Assembly: GCF_902859805.1 (NCBI RefSeq)
Contig: NZ_CADIKC010000001.1
Span: 310,001 to 374,000, forward strand
Source of the DNA: Paraburkholderia sediminicola
GTDB taxonomy: Bacteria > Pseudomonadota > Gammaproteobacteria > Burkholderiales > Burkholderiaceae
DNA: 64,000 nt
Reading direction: 5' to 3'
Shown here one piece after another: positions 46,199-54,782 of this stretch (position 1 is its first letter; every line of letters begins with the position of its first letter). Under the pieces are notes generated by a model, which saw only the letters and a program-made list of their open reading frames with translations, did no database searches and was not told where the DNA came from. A program made the position numbers and the translations under genes.

Positions 46199-46672
46199 CT
46201 CTAACTACCCGCAGGCATCCGGCGTCACAACCGGATGATCAGGACATTTTAATTATTACGATTAACAAACAAATACATTTAACTTCGTAATAAATAATCG
46301 ATTAACTCACACACGCGCCACGCCCGGACTAGCCCGCCCCTACGCGACTTCAAGCACAATTTCCCGAAGTTGCAATTACGGAAATCCGGTACATCCTTGA
46401 CAAAGGCTGGTGGCGTCACCTATTTTTCATCTGCCGCCAATATACGAATATTCGATTGCGGAAAATGCCCCGAAAAGAACCGGAATATCCAAATCAGATA
46501 TTTAGTTATTCTACGCATACTGCATAGAGATCTGAATCTATGCGCTTTGAAGTAAGTTGGTCTCACCGCTGCATGCCGACGATGCATCGCTAATATTTCG
46601 AACTCCGATATATTTTCATCGGCGATAGCGGCCTTTGTGAAACGGTATCTGAACCCACCACCAAGGATAGAG
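46199..46672. other. 474-nt low-GC intergenic region
   Basis: Strikingly A/T-rich compared with the window, especially 46250-46310 and 46420-46630. A 7-bp stem (46216-46222 with 46231-46237) followed by TTTTAATTATT after the kinase gene may be a terminator. The rest holds the promoter of the S10 peptidase gene; I see no RNA gene or repeat. Confidence 0.5.
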
Positions 46673-48520
46673 ATGAAACGAGACGAGCGTCTTTCCGGCA
46701 ATAGCCAGCATCGCCAGAACAGGCTGCCGGGCCTGGTAACGAGCCTGGGAACATTAGCGGTCGCGACCCTGCTTCTCGGCGGATGCGGCGGAGGGGACGG
46801 CGGTTCGTCCTCCGGCACGGCTGTGAGCATGCAACAGACTGCGGCGAATCAGCAACTCAGCGCGCAGGCCGCTGCGCAATCGCAAGCACCAACGGCCAAT
46901 CAAACCTATATCGACCCGGTCGCCTATTCGGGCAATGCCACCGATGGCCTCGCACCGGCTCAGGCCTCGGAGAAAGCCGCGGTCATGCACTACCAGTGGA
47001 CCCAGGGCAGGACTCCGATCAACTACACCACCACGACCGGCCATTTGACGGCCACCGATTCGAGCGGCAACCCTGAAGCCACGATGTCCTATGTCGCGTA
47101 CACCGTGCCGAGTACGAACGGCTCGCCGCGGCCTGTCACGTTCGTCTATAACGGCGGTCCGGGATCCTCTTCCATCTGGCTGCGGCTCGGATCGTTCGCA
47201 CCGACGCGAGTCGCCACGCCCGACCCGGTGTTCGGCAACTGGCCGAACTATCCGCTCGTCGACAACAAGGAGAGCCTGATCGACACCACGGACATGGTCT
47301 TCATCGACCCGCCCGGAACCGGTCTGTCCGAGGCGATTCTGCCGAATACGAACCAGAAGTACTGGACGACCGACGCGGACGTCAACATCATGCGCGACTT
47401 TATCCAGCGCTATCTGACGGTCAACAGTCGCAGCAGTTCACCGATCTATCTGTACGGCGAGTCGTATGGCACACCGCGAACCGACATGCTCGCATTGGCG
47501 CTTGAATCGGCCGGCGTGCATCTGACCGGCATCGTCCTCCAGTCTGCAATCCTGAACTATTTCGCGGATGCGATCGAGGCCGTCGCCATTACGAACTCGA
47601 CCAGCGCGCTGGCATTGGATACGGATACGCTCGCGGGCTATTTCCCTGGCTACGCGGAAGTCGCGGCTTACTACAACCAGGTGTCGCCGGCACCGCTCAA
47701 TCAGGACCTTTACGCCTACCAGGCAAGCCTGTTCGTCACGAACGAATACAACCGGTTCAGGCGGTATTCGCAGTCGTGGGTGCTCAGTCAGCTGGGTATA
47801 CCGGACGCGCTGGGCACACCGGTATTTCCCAATGCGAAAACGCTCCAGTCGTGGGCCTTGCCATCCAGTTTGACCCTGCAGGCGCTGCAAGGTTATTTCG
47901 GCGCCAATCCGTTCTCGACGAGCCTCATACCGGGCACGACGATCGGCCGGTACGACGGACGCGTGTCATTGCCGAACTCGGATCCGCGTCTGCAAAACGA
48001 TGGGGACCCGTCCGACATCCTGATCTCCCAGCCGTTCACCACGGCTCTGGCGACGCAGATGCCTGACTACCTCGGCTACACGGCGCCGAACGCGACCTAT
48101 TTGCCGCTGAACGACAACATCATCAACGTGTGGGACTTCTCGCATGACGGACAGCCCTTGCCCGACACGATCCCGGATCTGCTGGGCGCGCTGACGCTCA
48201 ACCCGCAGCTCAAGGTGCTCTCGGAAAACGGCTTTCATGATCTGGCCACACCGTTCTTCAATACCGAGAAGCAACTGGCACGGCTGCAGACGGTACCAGG
48301 TCTGAATCCGGATTTGCAGGTCAACTTCTTCCAGGGCGGGCATATGATCTATCTGGATGACGTCGCCCGTCCGCTGATGAAACGGGATCTGGTGCGCTTC
48401 TACCGCGGCACGCCGCTTCCGGATGCGCTCGCCCTCTGGACGCTGCCGCCGCCGTGGCGCGACGAGAGCCCCGCCAGTCAGCCGACCGCTACTGCCACGG
48501 CGCAAGCCACGGCACCCTGA
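46673..48520 (+). CDS. lipoprotein serine carboxypeptidase, family S10
   Basis: 615 residues. A lipoprotein signal (LGTLAVATLLLGGC, Cys near residue 41) is followed by a Gly/Ser/Gln-rich linker, then an S10 catalytic domain: FVYNGGPGSSSIWLRLGSFAP near residue 150, catalytic Ser in IYLYGESYGTPR near 265, and His in NFFQGGHMIYLDD near 560. It should trim peptides from the C terminus at the cell surface or periplasm. AAGGATAGAG precedes ATG 46673; a GTG 36 nt upstream is less likely. Confidence 0.87.
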   Translation: MKRDERLSGNSQHRQNRLPGLVTSLGTLAVATLLLGGCGGGDGGSSSGTAVSMQQTAANQQLSAQAAAQSQAPTANQTYIDPVAYSGNATDGLAPAQASEKAAVMHYQWTQGRTPINYTTTTGHLTATDSSGNPEATMSYVAYTVPSTNGSPRPVTFVYNGGPGSSSIWLRLGSFAPTRVATPDPVFGNWPNYPLVDNKESLIDTTDMVFIDPPGTGLSEAILPNTNQKYWTTDADVNIMRDFIQRYLTVNSRSSSPIYLYGESYGTPRTDMLALALESAGVHLTGIVLQSAILNYFADAIEAVAITNSTSALALDTDTLAGYFPGYAEVAAYYNQVSPAPLNQDLYAYQASLFVTNEYNRFRRYSQSWVLSQLGIPDALGTPVFPNAKTLQSWALPSSLTLQALQGYFGANPFSTSLIPGTTIGRYDGRVSLPNSDPRLQNDGDPSDILISQPFTTALATQMPDYLGYTAPNATYLPLNDNIINVWDFSHDGQPLPDTIPDLLGALTLNPQLKVLSENGFHDLATPFFNTEKQLARLQTVPGLNPDLQVNFFQGGHMIYLDDVARPLMKRDLVRFYRGTPLPDALALWTLPPPWRDESPASQPTATATAQATAP

Positions 48521-48581
48521 CTGAACTGACGCGATGTGCCTCGTTCGCGATACTCTATTCACTCAATCAATGCGAGTCATC

Positions 48582-48974
48582 ATGTCCCTTTTCGATATGT
48601 TGCGGCGTGTCTCACCGTTGATCGTCCTCGGCTGCTTTATTGGCAGCGCGCATGCGTTACCGCCGCAAGCGGTAGCGCCGGCGACGCCGCCAAACGGGGC
48701 CAGAGGAGTCGACGGTCCGTTCTTCCCTCAAAACCGTGCTGCTCCCGTCACGCCGTCGACCGGCACGGCATTGCAGCAGGAAGCCCAGCAGCGGCTTGAA
48801 GCGCGACTGGGGGCGAACACGGCTCTCAGCAATGGCGCCGCGGTCACGAAAACGCAGGCTCAGACCGCGGGGCTCGGCTACGTTGCCAAGCACTTCGATC
48901 AGATCGATACGAGCCACAAAGGAAGTGTGACCATGAGCGACGTCAGGCAGTATCTGCAGCAGCAAGGCCGGTAG
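48582..48974 (+). CDS. secreted EF-hand-like protein
   Basis: 130 residues with a signal peptide (VSPLIVLGCFIGSAHA). A Pro/Ala-rich middle precedes one C-terminal EF-hand-like loop (IDTSHKGSVTMSD; Asp, Ser, Gly and final Asp at calcium positions 1, 3, 6, 12, but Lys at 5), so calcium binding is uncertain. It follows the S10 peptidase by 61 nt on the same strand and may be co-transcribed. An alternative ATG is at 48570. Confidence 0.7.
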   Translation: MSLFDMLRRVSPLIVLGCFIGSAHALPPQAVAPATPPNGARGVDGPFFPQNRAAPVTPSTGTALQQEAQQRLEARLGANTALSNGAAVTKTQAQTAGLGYVAKHFDQIDTSHKGSVTMSDVRQYLQQQGR

Positions 48975-49026
48975 CGGCCGGACTTGGGTCAACGGCGTAC
49001 CTTCTCTGAAGGGCCGCTTTTGACAA

Positions 49027-49055
49027 GCGCGAATGGCTGATCCAGCCATTCGCGC
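49027..49055. terminator. stem-loop between convergent genes
   Basis: A perfect 13-bp stem (49027-49039 with 49043-49055), 3-nt loop, is followed by GTTTCGTTT. It lies between the EF-hand gene and the oppositely oriented small membrane protein gene. Confidence 0.75.
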
Positions 49056-49062
49056 GTTTCGT

Positions 49063-49458
49063 TTACTTCGCCGCGACGCTCCGGCCAGCCGGCAAACAGT
49101 CGCCCATTGCGCCGCCGCGGTCGCTCAGTCCCCGCATCACCACTTCGGACGACTTGCCATCACGTCTCACCAGTTCGGCGAGGTCGAGCAACGCTGCGTA
49201 TTTCGCCGAACAGTCCTGTTCAGGTTCAATCGTTCGGTGCACAGCAGGTGTTTCAGTGCTTGCGATGCCCTCACCGACTGCAATCGCTATCCCTGTTGCA
49301 ACGATCATCGTTGCCAACGCACCGAACTTGCATAGCGTTCGTGTGCGTGTCGCGTTGTAACGTGGCCGCAGCGCCTGAGCACTTCCCTCCTCGCTCCGCC
49401 ACTGCAGACCGATCCGGCCGGCCTCCTTGCCGCTTCTCACTCGCACGTTTTTACTCAT
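49063..49458 (-). CDS. small single-pass membrane protein, unknown
   Basis: 131 residues from ATG 49458. One membrane helix (FGALATMIVATGIAIAVGEGIA) follows a basic N-terminal segment; the C-terminal 55 residues (with two Cys, at DCSAKY and GDCLPAG) should be periplasmic. No family recognised. Its ATG overlaps the stop of the WXXGXW repeat gene as ATGA (49455-49458), so the two are probably translated together. Confidence 0.62.
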   Translation of the reverse strand: MSKNVRVRSGKEAGRIGLQWRSEEGSAQALRPRYNATRTRTLCKFGALATMIVATGIAIAVGEGIASTETPAVHRTIEPEQDCSAKYAALLDLAELVRRDGKSSEVVMRGLSDRGGAMGDCLPAGRSVAAK

Positions 49459-50426
49459 GACCAGTGCGCCGGCACCCACACATTCCCCACCCAGTGCCCC
49501 GGCACCCACACGACAGGTCGCGGCGCAGGAGCCACATACACAACACGCGGAGCGACATACACAGCCGGCGGCGGGGGCGGCGGCGGAACGTAGACAACCG
49601 GAGGCGGCGGCACATACACAACCGGCGGCGGAACGACGACTGGAGGCGGTACGACAACAACCGGCTTCGGTGCAACCACGACCGTCGTGCTGCCCGTCGT
49701 AACAACGCCGGTAGTCGTGACCGTTCCGCTCGTCGTCACGGTGTTGCCATGCGTGCCCGTCGCGCTCGTCGATGTCGTCACCACGCCCGGTGCTACACGC
49801 GTTGCCGTGCCGGAATGGTTGACAGTTCCGCCATCAGATCCGGTCACCGTGCCGGAACGTGAGCACGACGCGCCCGCGCAACTGGTCGATGCCGAGTGGT
49901 TGACCGTATTGCCGTTCGAGCCCGTAACCGACCCGGATGACGAATACTGGCCGGGCGCGGTTTTGGTCACATCGCCAGAGGTCGTGGCTGTTTTACCGTC
50001 CGGTCCGGTGAGGGTGCCGGTGTGGGAACATGTGCCGCCCGCGCAGTTAGTGTCACCGGCATGCTGGACCTGATTGCCGTAGCGTCCGGTCGCGGTGCCC
50101 GAATTCGAGAACTGGCCCGGTGCGTTGCGGGTCACTGTGCCCGTGTTGGTCGCCAGACCGCCGTAGGGGCCGACCACGCCGCCGGCATGCGAACAGCTAC
50201 CGCCGCCACATGAGCCGTAACGCGCGCCGTTATAGGTGCCACGCGACGTATAGGCGGTGCCGTGCTGCGACCAGGCGAAAGCGGAAGCGCTGCTGAGCGC
50301 GAGCACGGTAACGGTTGCAGTCAGCGCGAGCTTGCGCAGCGCGCCGCGTACGGATGAGGCGGAGGTCACGGAGGCAGGGGAAGCGGCGGCTGGTGCGGCG
50401 GCGACGACGAACGAACAGTTTTTCAC
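49455..50426 (-). CDS. secreted repeat protein with proline-rich stalk and WXXGXW motif
   Basis: 323 residues from GTG 50426, with AGGA about 7 nt upstream. The signal peptide is long (cleavage near ASAFAWS). The central 150 residues are three imperfect units of about 45 residues rich in Gly/Thr/Ser, each with a CxxxxC pair (CGGGSC, CAGGTC, CAGASC) and an APGQ-like turn. A Pro/Val-rich stalk (YVPPPPVVYVPPPP) leads to a C-terminal WVPGHW (WXXGXW) and degenerate WVPAHW. A surface or envelope structural protein is likely. Confidence 0.75.
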   Translation of the reverse strand: MKNCSFVVAAAPAAASPASVTSASSVRGALRKLALTATVTVLALSSASAFAWSQHGTAYTSRGTYNGARYGSCGGGSCSHAGGVVGPYGGLATNTGTVTRNAPGQFSNSGTATGRYGNQVQHAGDTNCAGGTCSHTGTLTGPDGKTATTSGDVTKTAPGQYSSSGSVTGSNGNTVNHSASTSCAGASCSRSGTVTGSDGGTVNHSGTATRVAPGVVTTSTSATGTHGNTVTTSGTVTTTGVVTTGSTTVVVAPKPVVVVPPPVVVPPPVVYVPPPPVVYVPPPPPPPAVYVAPRVVYVAPAPRPVVWVPGHWVGNVWVPAHWS

Positions 50427-50779
50427 GGTATGTCCTTCTTGATTTCGGGCCACTTTTCGGCACTGCGGCGTGGCGACAAACGGACTATAGAAGGACGCCT
50501 GGATTTAATCAGCAGGGAAGATATGTCACCCTGTTTCACCATGACAGAGGCCCGCTGCGCAAGGCTTTCCGGGCGATTCGAAGGCGTCGTGACATAAGCC
50601 GACATAAATTGTTTCAGGGCAGCCTGCGCCCGTGCCGCGCGTGGGGCCAGGCACCTCAGCAGGCCAGCTTCGACACCGCCGCGACACTTTTCCGAAATAC
50701 GCATGTCCTAGGGTTCGATGAACACAACGGCGAAAGCCGCTTGCGTATCTCCCCGCTTACCCTTCCTCAAGAGGCGCTC
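50427..50779. other. 353-nt divergent promoter region
   Basis: It lies between the repeat-protein gene and the metallophosphatase gene. GACATAA occurs twice with 10-bp spacing (50591, 50601), loosely Pho-box-like. The in-frame extension of the phosphatase through here has poor coding character. Nothing else is evident. Confidence 0.45.
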
Positions 50780-52246
50780 ATGTCGGCAAAACGCGAGTCA
50801 AAATCCCAGGCCAAGGCAAAAGAAAGCACGGCGAAAGCAGAGGGCAAACGGAAGCCGCCCGGCAAGGCAGCGGCATCCGGAAAAAAGGCTGCTGCGCTCG
50901 CCAGCGGTTCGAAGCAGCCCGTGGCGACCGCCGGCGCGACGGCGCTCCGTCCCCGGATGCTGGACAAGCCGGTGTTCGCACAGCCTCAGCCGACCGCGGA
51001 CCCGACGGTGTTTCGCGTGCCTCATCCATCGGACGATGCCGCCTATAAGGAAATCGACAAGCTCAATGCGGAGCACAAACTGTTTCCGCTGCCGTTCCCC
51101 GCACCGCGAGGCGGCGTGGAGCCTCAGCTCACGCTGGCCGAGGTCATGGGCGGCAATGCAACCGCCATCGACAGGATCACAGCCGCCGGACAGCTGGTGT
51201 TTCACGCGCTGGGAGATTGCGGCAATACAAAGGGCCCGGCGACCCAGAACGAAGTCGCCGACAAGTTAACCGCCGATTTCAACGAAGCCAACGCCAGTGA
51301 GGTGCCGCAGTTTGCCTTGCTGCTCGGCGACGTCGTCTATAGCTTTGGCGAGAGCCAGTACTACTACGATCAGTTTTACGAACCGTATCGAGACTACCCG
51401 GCGCCGATCCTCGCTTGCGCCGGCAATCATGACGGGATGGTTTCGCCGGAAGCGCACGCCGCGAGTCTCACTGCGTTCCTGCGAAATTTTTGCGCGGAGA
51501 CGTTCGCCGTTACGCCCGAAGCCGGCGGTTTGTCGCGTACCGCGCAGATCCAGCCCGGCGTCTTCTTCACGCTCGAGGCGCCGTTCGTGCGCGTGCTGGT
51601 GATTTACAGCAACACCCTCGAAGATCCCGGTGTGATTTCAGACCCGAAGATCGGGAGTACTCAGCTCGATTTTCTCGACGCCGCGCTCAAGCGCGTCAAA
51701 GCCGAGCAGTACACCGGCGCACTGCTGATCGCAGATCATCATCCGCCGTACTGCGCAGGCGGACACGGATCGAGCGTCGATATGCTCGCGCAGATCGACA
51801 AGGTGTGCGAAGCCAACGGGGTGTGGCCGCATGCATTTCTGTCCGGTCACGCACACAATTATCAACGCTTCACACGCACGCGAAATGCGGACGGCACGCA
51901 GATTCCCTACCTTGTGTGCGGCAACGGCGGACACGGTTTAATCAAGCTCGCCGCACAAGGTGCGCCCACCATCCGCGCGCCGCAAATCGTGCAGGCAGCG
52001 TCGGCCACTACCGATCAGGTCGTGCTGGAAAACTATGACGACACCAACTACGGCTATCTGCGCGTGGTCGTCACCGCGACGCAGCTACGTATCGAGTACC
52101 ACTCGGCGTCTGACGGACTCAACACGAAAGCGCCGAACGACTACGTGACGATCGACCTCGCCGATCGCAAAGTGGCGCATTTCGTCGCATCGGATTTGGG
52201 GCGTCCGATGGCCGCCAGGGCCGTGCGTGCTTTGATGCGCGGCTAG
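50780..52246 (+). CDS. calcineurin-like metallophosphoesterase
   Basis: 488 residues. The first 60 are Lys/Ala-rich and disordered. The dinuclear metal site is visible: ALGDCGN (GDxG), LLLGDVVYSFGES (GDxxY), CAGNHDGM (GNHD), ADHHPPYCAGGHG and SGHAHNYQRF (GHxH). The architecture is that of purple-acid-phosphatase-like enzymes. No signal peptide is seen at ATG 50780; the longer frame upstream is not convincing. The substrate is unknown. Confidence 0.85.
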   Translation: MSAKRESKSQAKAKESTAKAEGKRKPPGKAAASGKKAAALASGSKQPVATAGATALRPRMLDKPVFAQPQPTADPTVFRVPHPSDDAAYKEIDKLNAEHKLFPLPFPAPRGGVEPQLTLAEVMGGNATAIDRITAAGQLVFHALGDCGNTKGPATQNEVADKLTADFNEANASEVPQFALLLGDVVYSFGESQYYYDQFYEPYRDYPAPILACAGNHDGMVSPEAHAASLTAFLRNFCAETFAVTPEAGGLSRTAQIQPGVFFTLEAPFVRVLVIYSNTLEDPGVISDPKIGSTQLDFLDAALKRVKAEQYTGALLIADHHPPYCAGGHGSSVDMLAQIDKVCEANGVWPHAFLSGHAHNYQRFTRTRNADGTQIPYLVCGNGGHGLIKLAAQGAPTIRAPQIVQAASATTDQVVLENYDDTNYGYLRVVVTATQLRIEYHSASDGLNTKAPNDYVTIDLADRKVAHFVASDLGRPMAARAVRALMRG

Positions 52247-52429
52247 CGGCGAACAACGCGGGACGAGTTCCTGGGACCGCGCTCACCGCCGCAACACGTA
52301 TTTCGCCGCGACGCCGGATAAAAAGCATCAGCACTACGTTTTTCCGCAAACGCGCGTTTGCACCCAATCACCTGTTTTTACCGGGGCAAAACCATGTAAT
52401 CTCTCGGTTTTCTTCCGGCATCAAAACAG

Positions 52430-54760
52430 ATGAGTCGAGCGTTGGCGAGCGAACAACTTCAACAAACGGGGGCGCACACGCGTCGCCGGCCCATCGTTCT
52501 TCGTTTGCGCTGCACCGTGCTGCTGCTGGCGTGTGGGGTCGCCGCAGCCGCACGCCCCGCTTTCGCAGCCGAATCCGCGTGCAGCGCGGAAGCCGGACCG
52601 GCCGGCCGCCCCTCCGTCGGCCTCGTGCTGTCGGGCGGCGGCGCGCGCGGCTATGCACACCTCGGCGTACTGAAGGTGCTCGAGGAAAACCGCATCCCGG
52701 TCGATTGCATCGCCGCCACCAGCATGGGCTCGGTGGTCGGCGGCCTGTATGCGAGCGGTATGACGGCGCAGGACATGCAAAACCGCCTCGCGGGCATCAA
52801 TCTCGCGGACATCGCGTTCGACGTCACCGAGCGTGCCGACCTGCCGCAATCGCGTCGAGAAGACGAGCGGCTGTATGTGAACAGCCTTTCGCTCGGCTAC
52901 GGCGCCAATGGTTTCCGCTTGCCGGTCGGGCTCGTTCAGGGCAATCGTTTGCAGGCGCTGCTGCAGGACTGGACGTCCGCCGTGCCAGGCAACGTTTCGT
53001 TCGACCGGCTGCCGATTCCCTATCGCGCGATCGCAACCGACCTGCGCACCGGCCAGAAGGTGGTGCTCGATCGCGGTTCGCTGCCGCAGGCGATTCGCGC
53101 CAGCATGGCATTGCCCGGCCTGTTCGCGCCGGCCGATATCGACGGGCGCACGCTAGTGGACGGCGGCATCGTCAGCAATCTGCCGATCGAAACGGCGCGC
53201 GACATGGGCGCGAAAGTCGTGATCGCGGTCGATATCGGTTCGCCGCTGCGGCCACTGGATGCGCTGGCTTCCCCCGCCGACGTGATGCAGCAGATGATCG
53301 GCATTCTGATTCACCAGAACGTTGCGCGCCAACGTGAACAGTTGCAGGCTGGTGACGTCCTGATCGAACCGGCGCTCGGCTCGCTGAGCTTCACCGATTT
53401 CGCCAACGCGAGCCAGGCCATCGCGGCCGGCGCCGCCGCCACGCGCGCGGCCATGCCGCAGCTTCAGCAACTGGCGCTTTCGCCCGCCGACTACGCCGCG
53501 TGGCGTGCCCGGCACAGTGCGCCCGCAGTGCGCCCGGTACGGATCACGCAGATCGAGATCGCCTCGCAAGGCTACGTACCCGAGGCACGCATTCGCGCCG
53601 CGATGCATGTCAAAACCGGCGATGTCTACGATCCAGTCGCGCTCAACAAGGACTTGCTGGCGCTCACCACCGCCGGCGACTTCGACAGCGTGAGCCAGCA
53701 ACTCGTCGACGACGGCGACGCGCACACACTCATTGTCTCCGCGCAGCAGAAGCTGTGGGGGCCGAATTTCCTGTTGTTCGGGCTAGGTTTGTCGAGCAGT
53801 TCGACGGATGAAGGCGGCTTCCGGCTGCACCTCGGTTATCGCCGGCCGTGGCTCACTTCGTCTGGGCTCGAAGGGCGAGTGGACGGCACCGTCGGCAGCG
53901 ATCTGATCGACCTGCACGCGGAACTGCGGCAGCCACTGTCGAGCTCTTTCGGCTATTACGTGGCGCCTTATCTCGAGTTTCAGCGTCGCTATGCCAATCT
54001 CTACGACGATTCCGGCAACGTCAAGATCACGCAATACAGCTTGCAAACCGAGCGCGCAGGGATCGATTTCGGCGTACCGCTCGCCCGTCTCGGCGACTTC
54101 CGTATCGGCGTGGCCTACGCGCATGGCTACGCCTCGCCGCAATACAACTTGCCGCTCGACGATGCGTTTAACTCGCCGCTGCTGTTCCCCGATATCTATG
54201 GGCGGCAGCTTAGCGCGCGCGCACGCCTCGTGATCGATCAGTTGGACGACCCGTTGTTCGCCCGCAAAGGTTATTTCGGCGAACTACGCGTGGAACGTTC
54301 GTTGTTTGCGGGCAGCGACAGCTTCACCGAGGTATACGGAAAAAGCCTTGTCGCGGCGAGCTATGGACGGCACAGCATCAACGCGAGCATCGAAGCGGGT
54401 AACGACTTCGGCGGCACCAATCTGACGAATCCGTTCGGCTTCACGCTGGGCGGTTTCCAGCATTTGTCGGCCTACGCCGCCGACCAGCTGTCCGGCAACT
54501 CGATGGCATACGGCCAGATCACCTATATGAATCAGCTTGCCACGTTCAATGCGTCGCCGATTCGCGGCCTGTTTGCAGGGCTGAGCATCGAAGCCGGCAA
54601 CGTCTGGAACCGCGATTCGCAGTTCGGCAGCGGGCCGCTGAAGCGCAGCGTAACGGCCTTCACCGCGATGACCAGTTCATTCGGACCGATCTATCTGGGG
54701 GTAGCGTTCGCACCGGGCGGCCGCCATAACTTTTACTTCCAGTTGGGACATACCTATTGA
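52430..54760 (+). CDS. plpD: patatin-like phospholipase with outer-membrane barrel (type Vd, PlpD-like)
   Basis: 776 residues. A signal region ends near ARPAFAAE. The patatin domain (residues about 63-270) has GGGARGYAHLGVL oxyanion loop, nucleophile Ser in AATSMGSVVGG (Ala replaces the first Gly of GxSxG) and Asp in DGGIVSNLP. A POTRA-like segment (about 365-435) precedes a BamA-type C-terminal barrel ending in FYFQLGHTY. This is the plan of PlpD, a type Vd-secreted phospholipase A1 of the cell surface. Confidence 0.87.
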   Translation: MSRALASEQLQQTGAHTRRRPIVLRLRCTVLLLACGVAAAARPAFAAESACSAEAGPAGRPSVGLVLSGGGARGYAHLGVLKVLEENRIPVDCIAATSMGSVVGGLYASGMTAQDMQNRLAGINLADIAFDVTERADLPQSRREDERLYVNSLSLGYGANGFRLPVGLVQGNRLQALLQDWTSAVPGNVSFDRLPIPYRAIATDLRTGQKVVLDRGSLPQAIRASMALPGLFAPADIDGRTLVDGGIVSNLPIETARDMGAKVVIAVDIGSPLRPLDALASPADVMQQMIGILIHQNVARQREQLQAGDVLIEPALGSLSFTDFANASQAIAAGAAATRAAMPQLQQLALSPADYAAWRARHSAPAVRPVRITQIEIASQGYVPEARIRAAMHVKTGDVYDPVALNKDLLALTTAGDFDSVSQQLVDDGDAHTLIVSAQQKLWGPNFLLFGLGLSSSSTDEGGFRLHLGYRRPWLTSSGLEGRVDGTVGSDLIDLHAELRQPLSSSFGYYVAPYLEFQRRYANLYDDSGNVKITQYSLQTERAGIDFGVPLARLGDFRIGVAYAHGYASPQYNLPLDDAFNSPLLFPDIYGRQLSARARLVIDQLDDPLFARKGYFGELRVERSLFAGSDSFTEVYGKSLVAASYGRHSINASIEAGNDFGGTNLTNPFGFTLGGFQHLSAYAADQLSGNSMAYGQITYMNQLATFNASPIRGLFAGLSIEAGNVWNRDSQFGSGPLKRSVTAFTAMTSSFGPIYLGVAFAPGGRHNFYFQLGHTY

Positions 54761-54782
54761 GGCTGCGCAGGTACGGTGTGTT

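Noticed and set aside
50315..50779. N-terminal extension of the metallophosphatase to 643 residues
   Set aside because: It overlaps the start of the divergent repeat-protein gene and has no domain; ATG 50780 is adequate.
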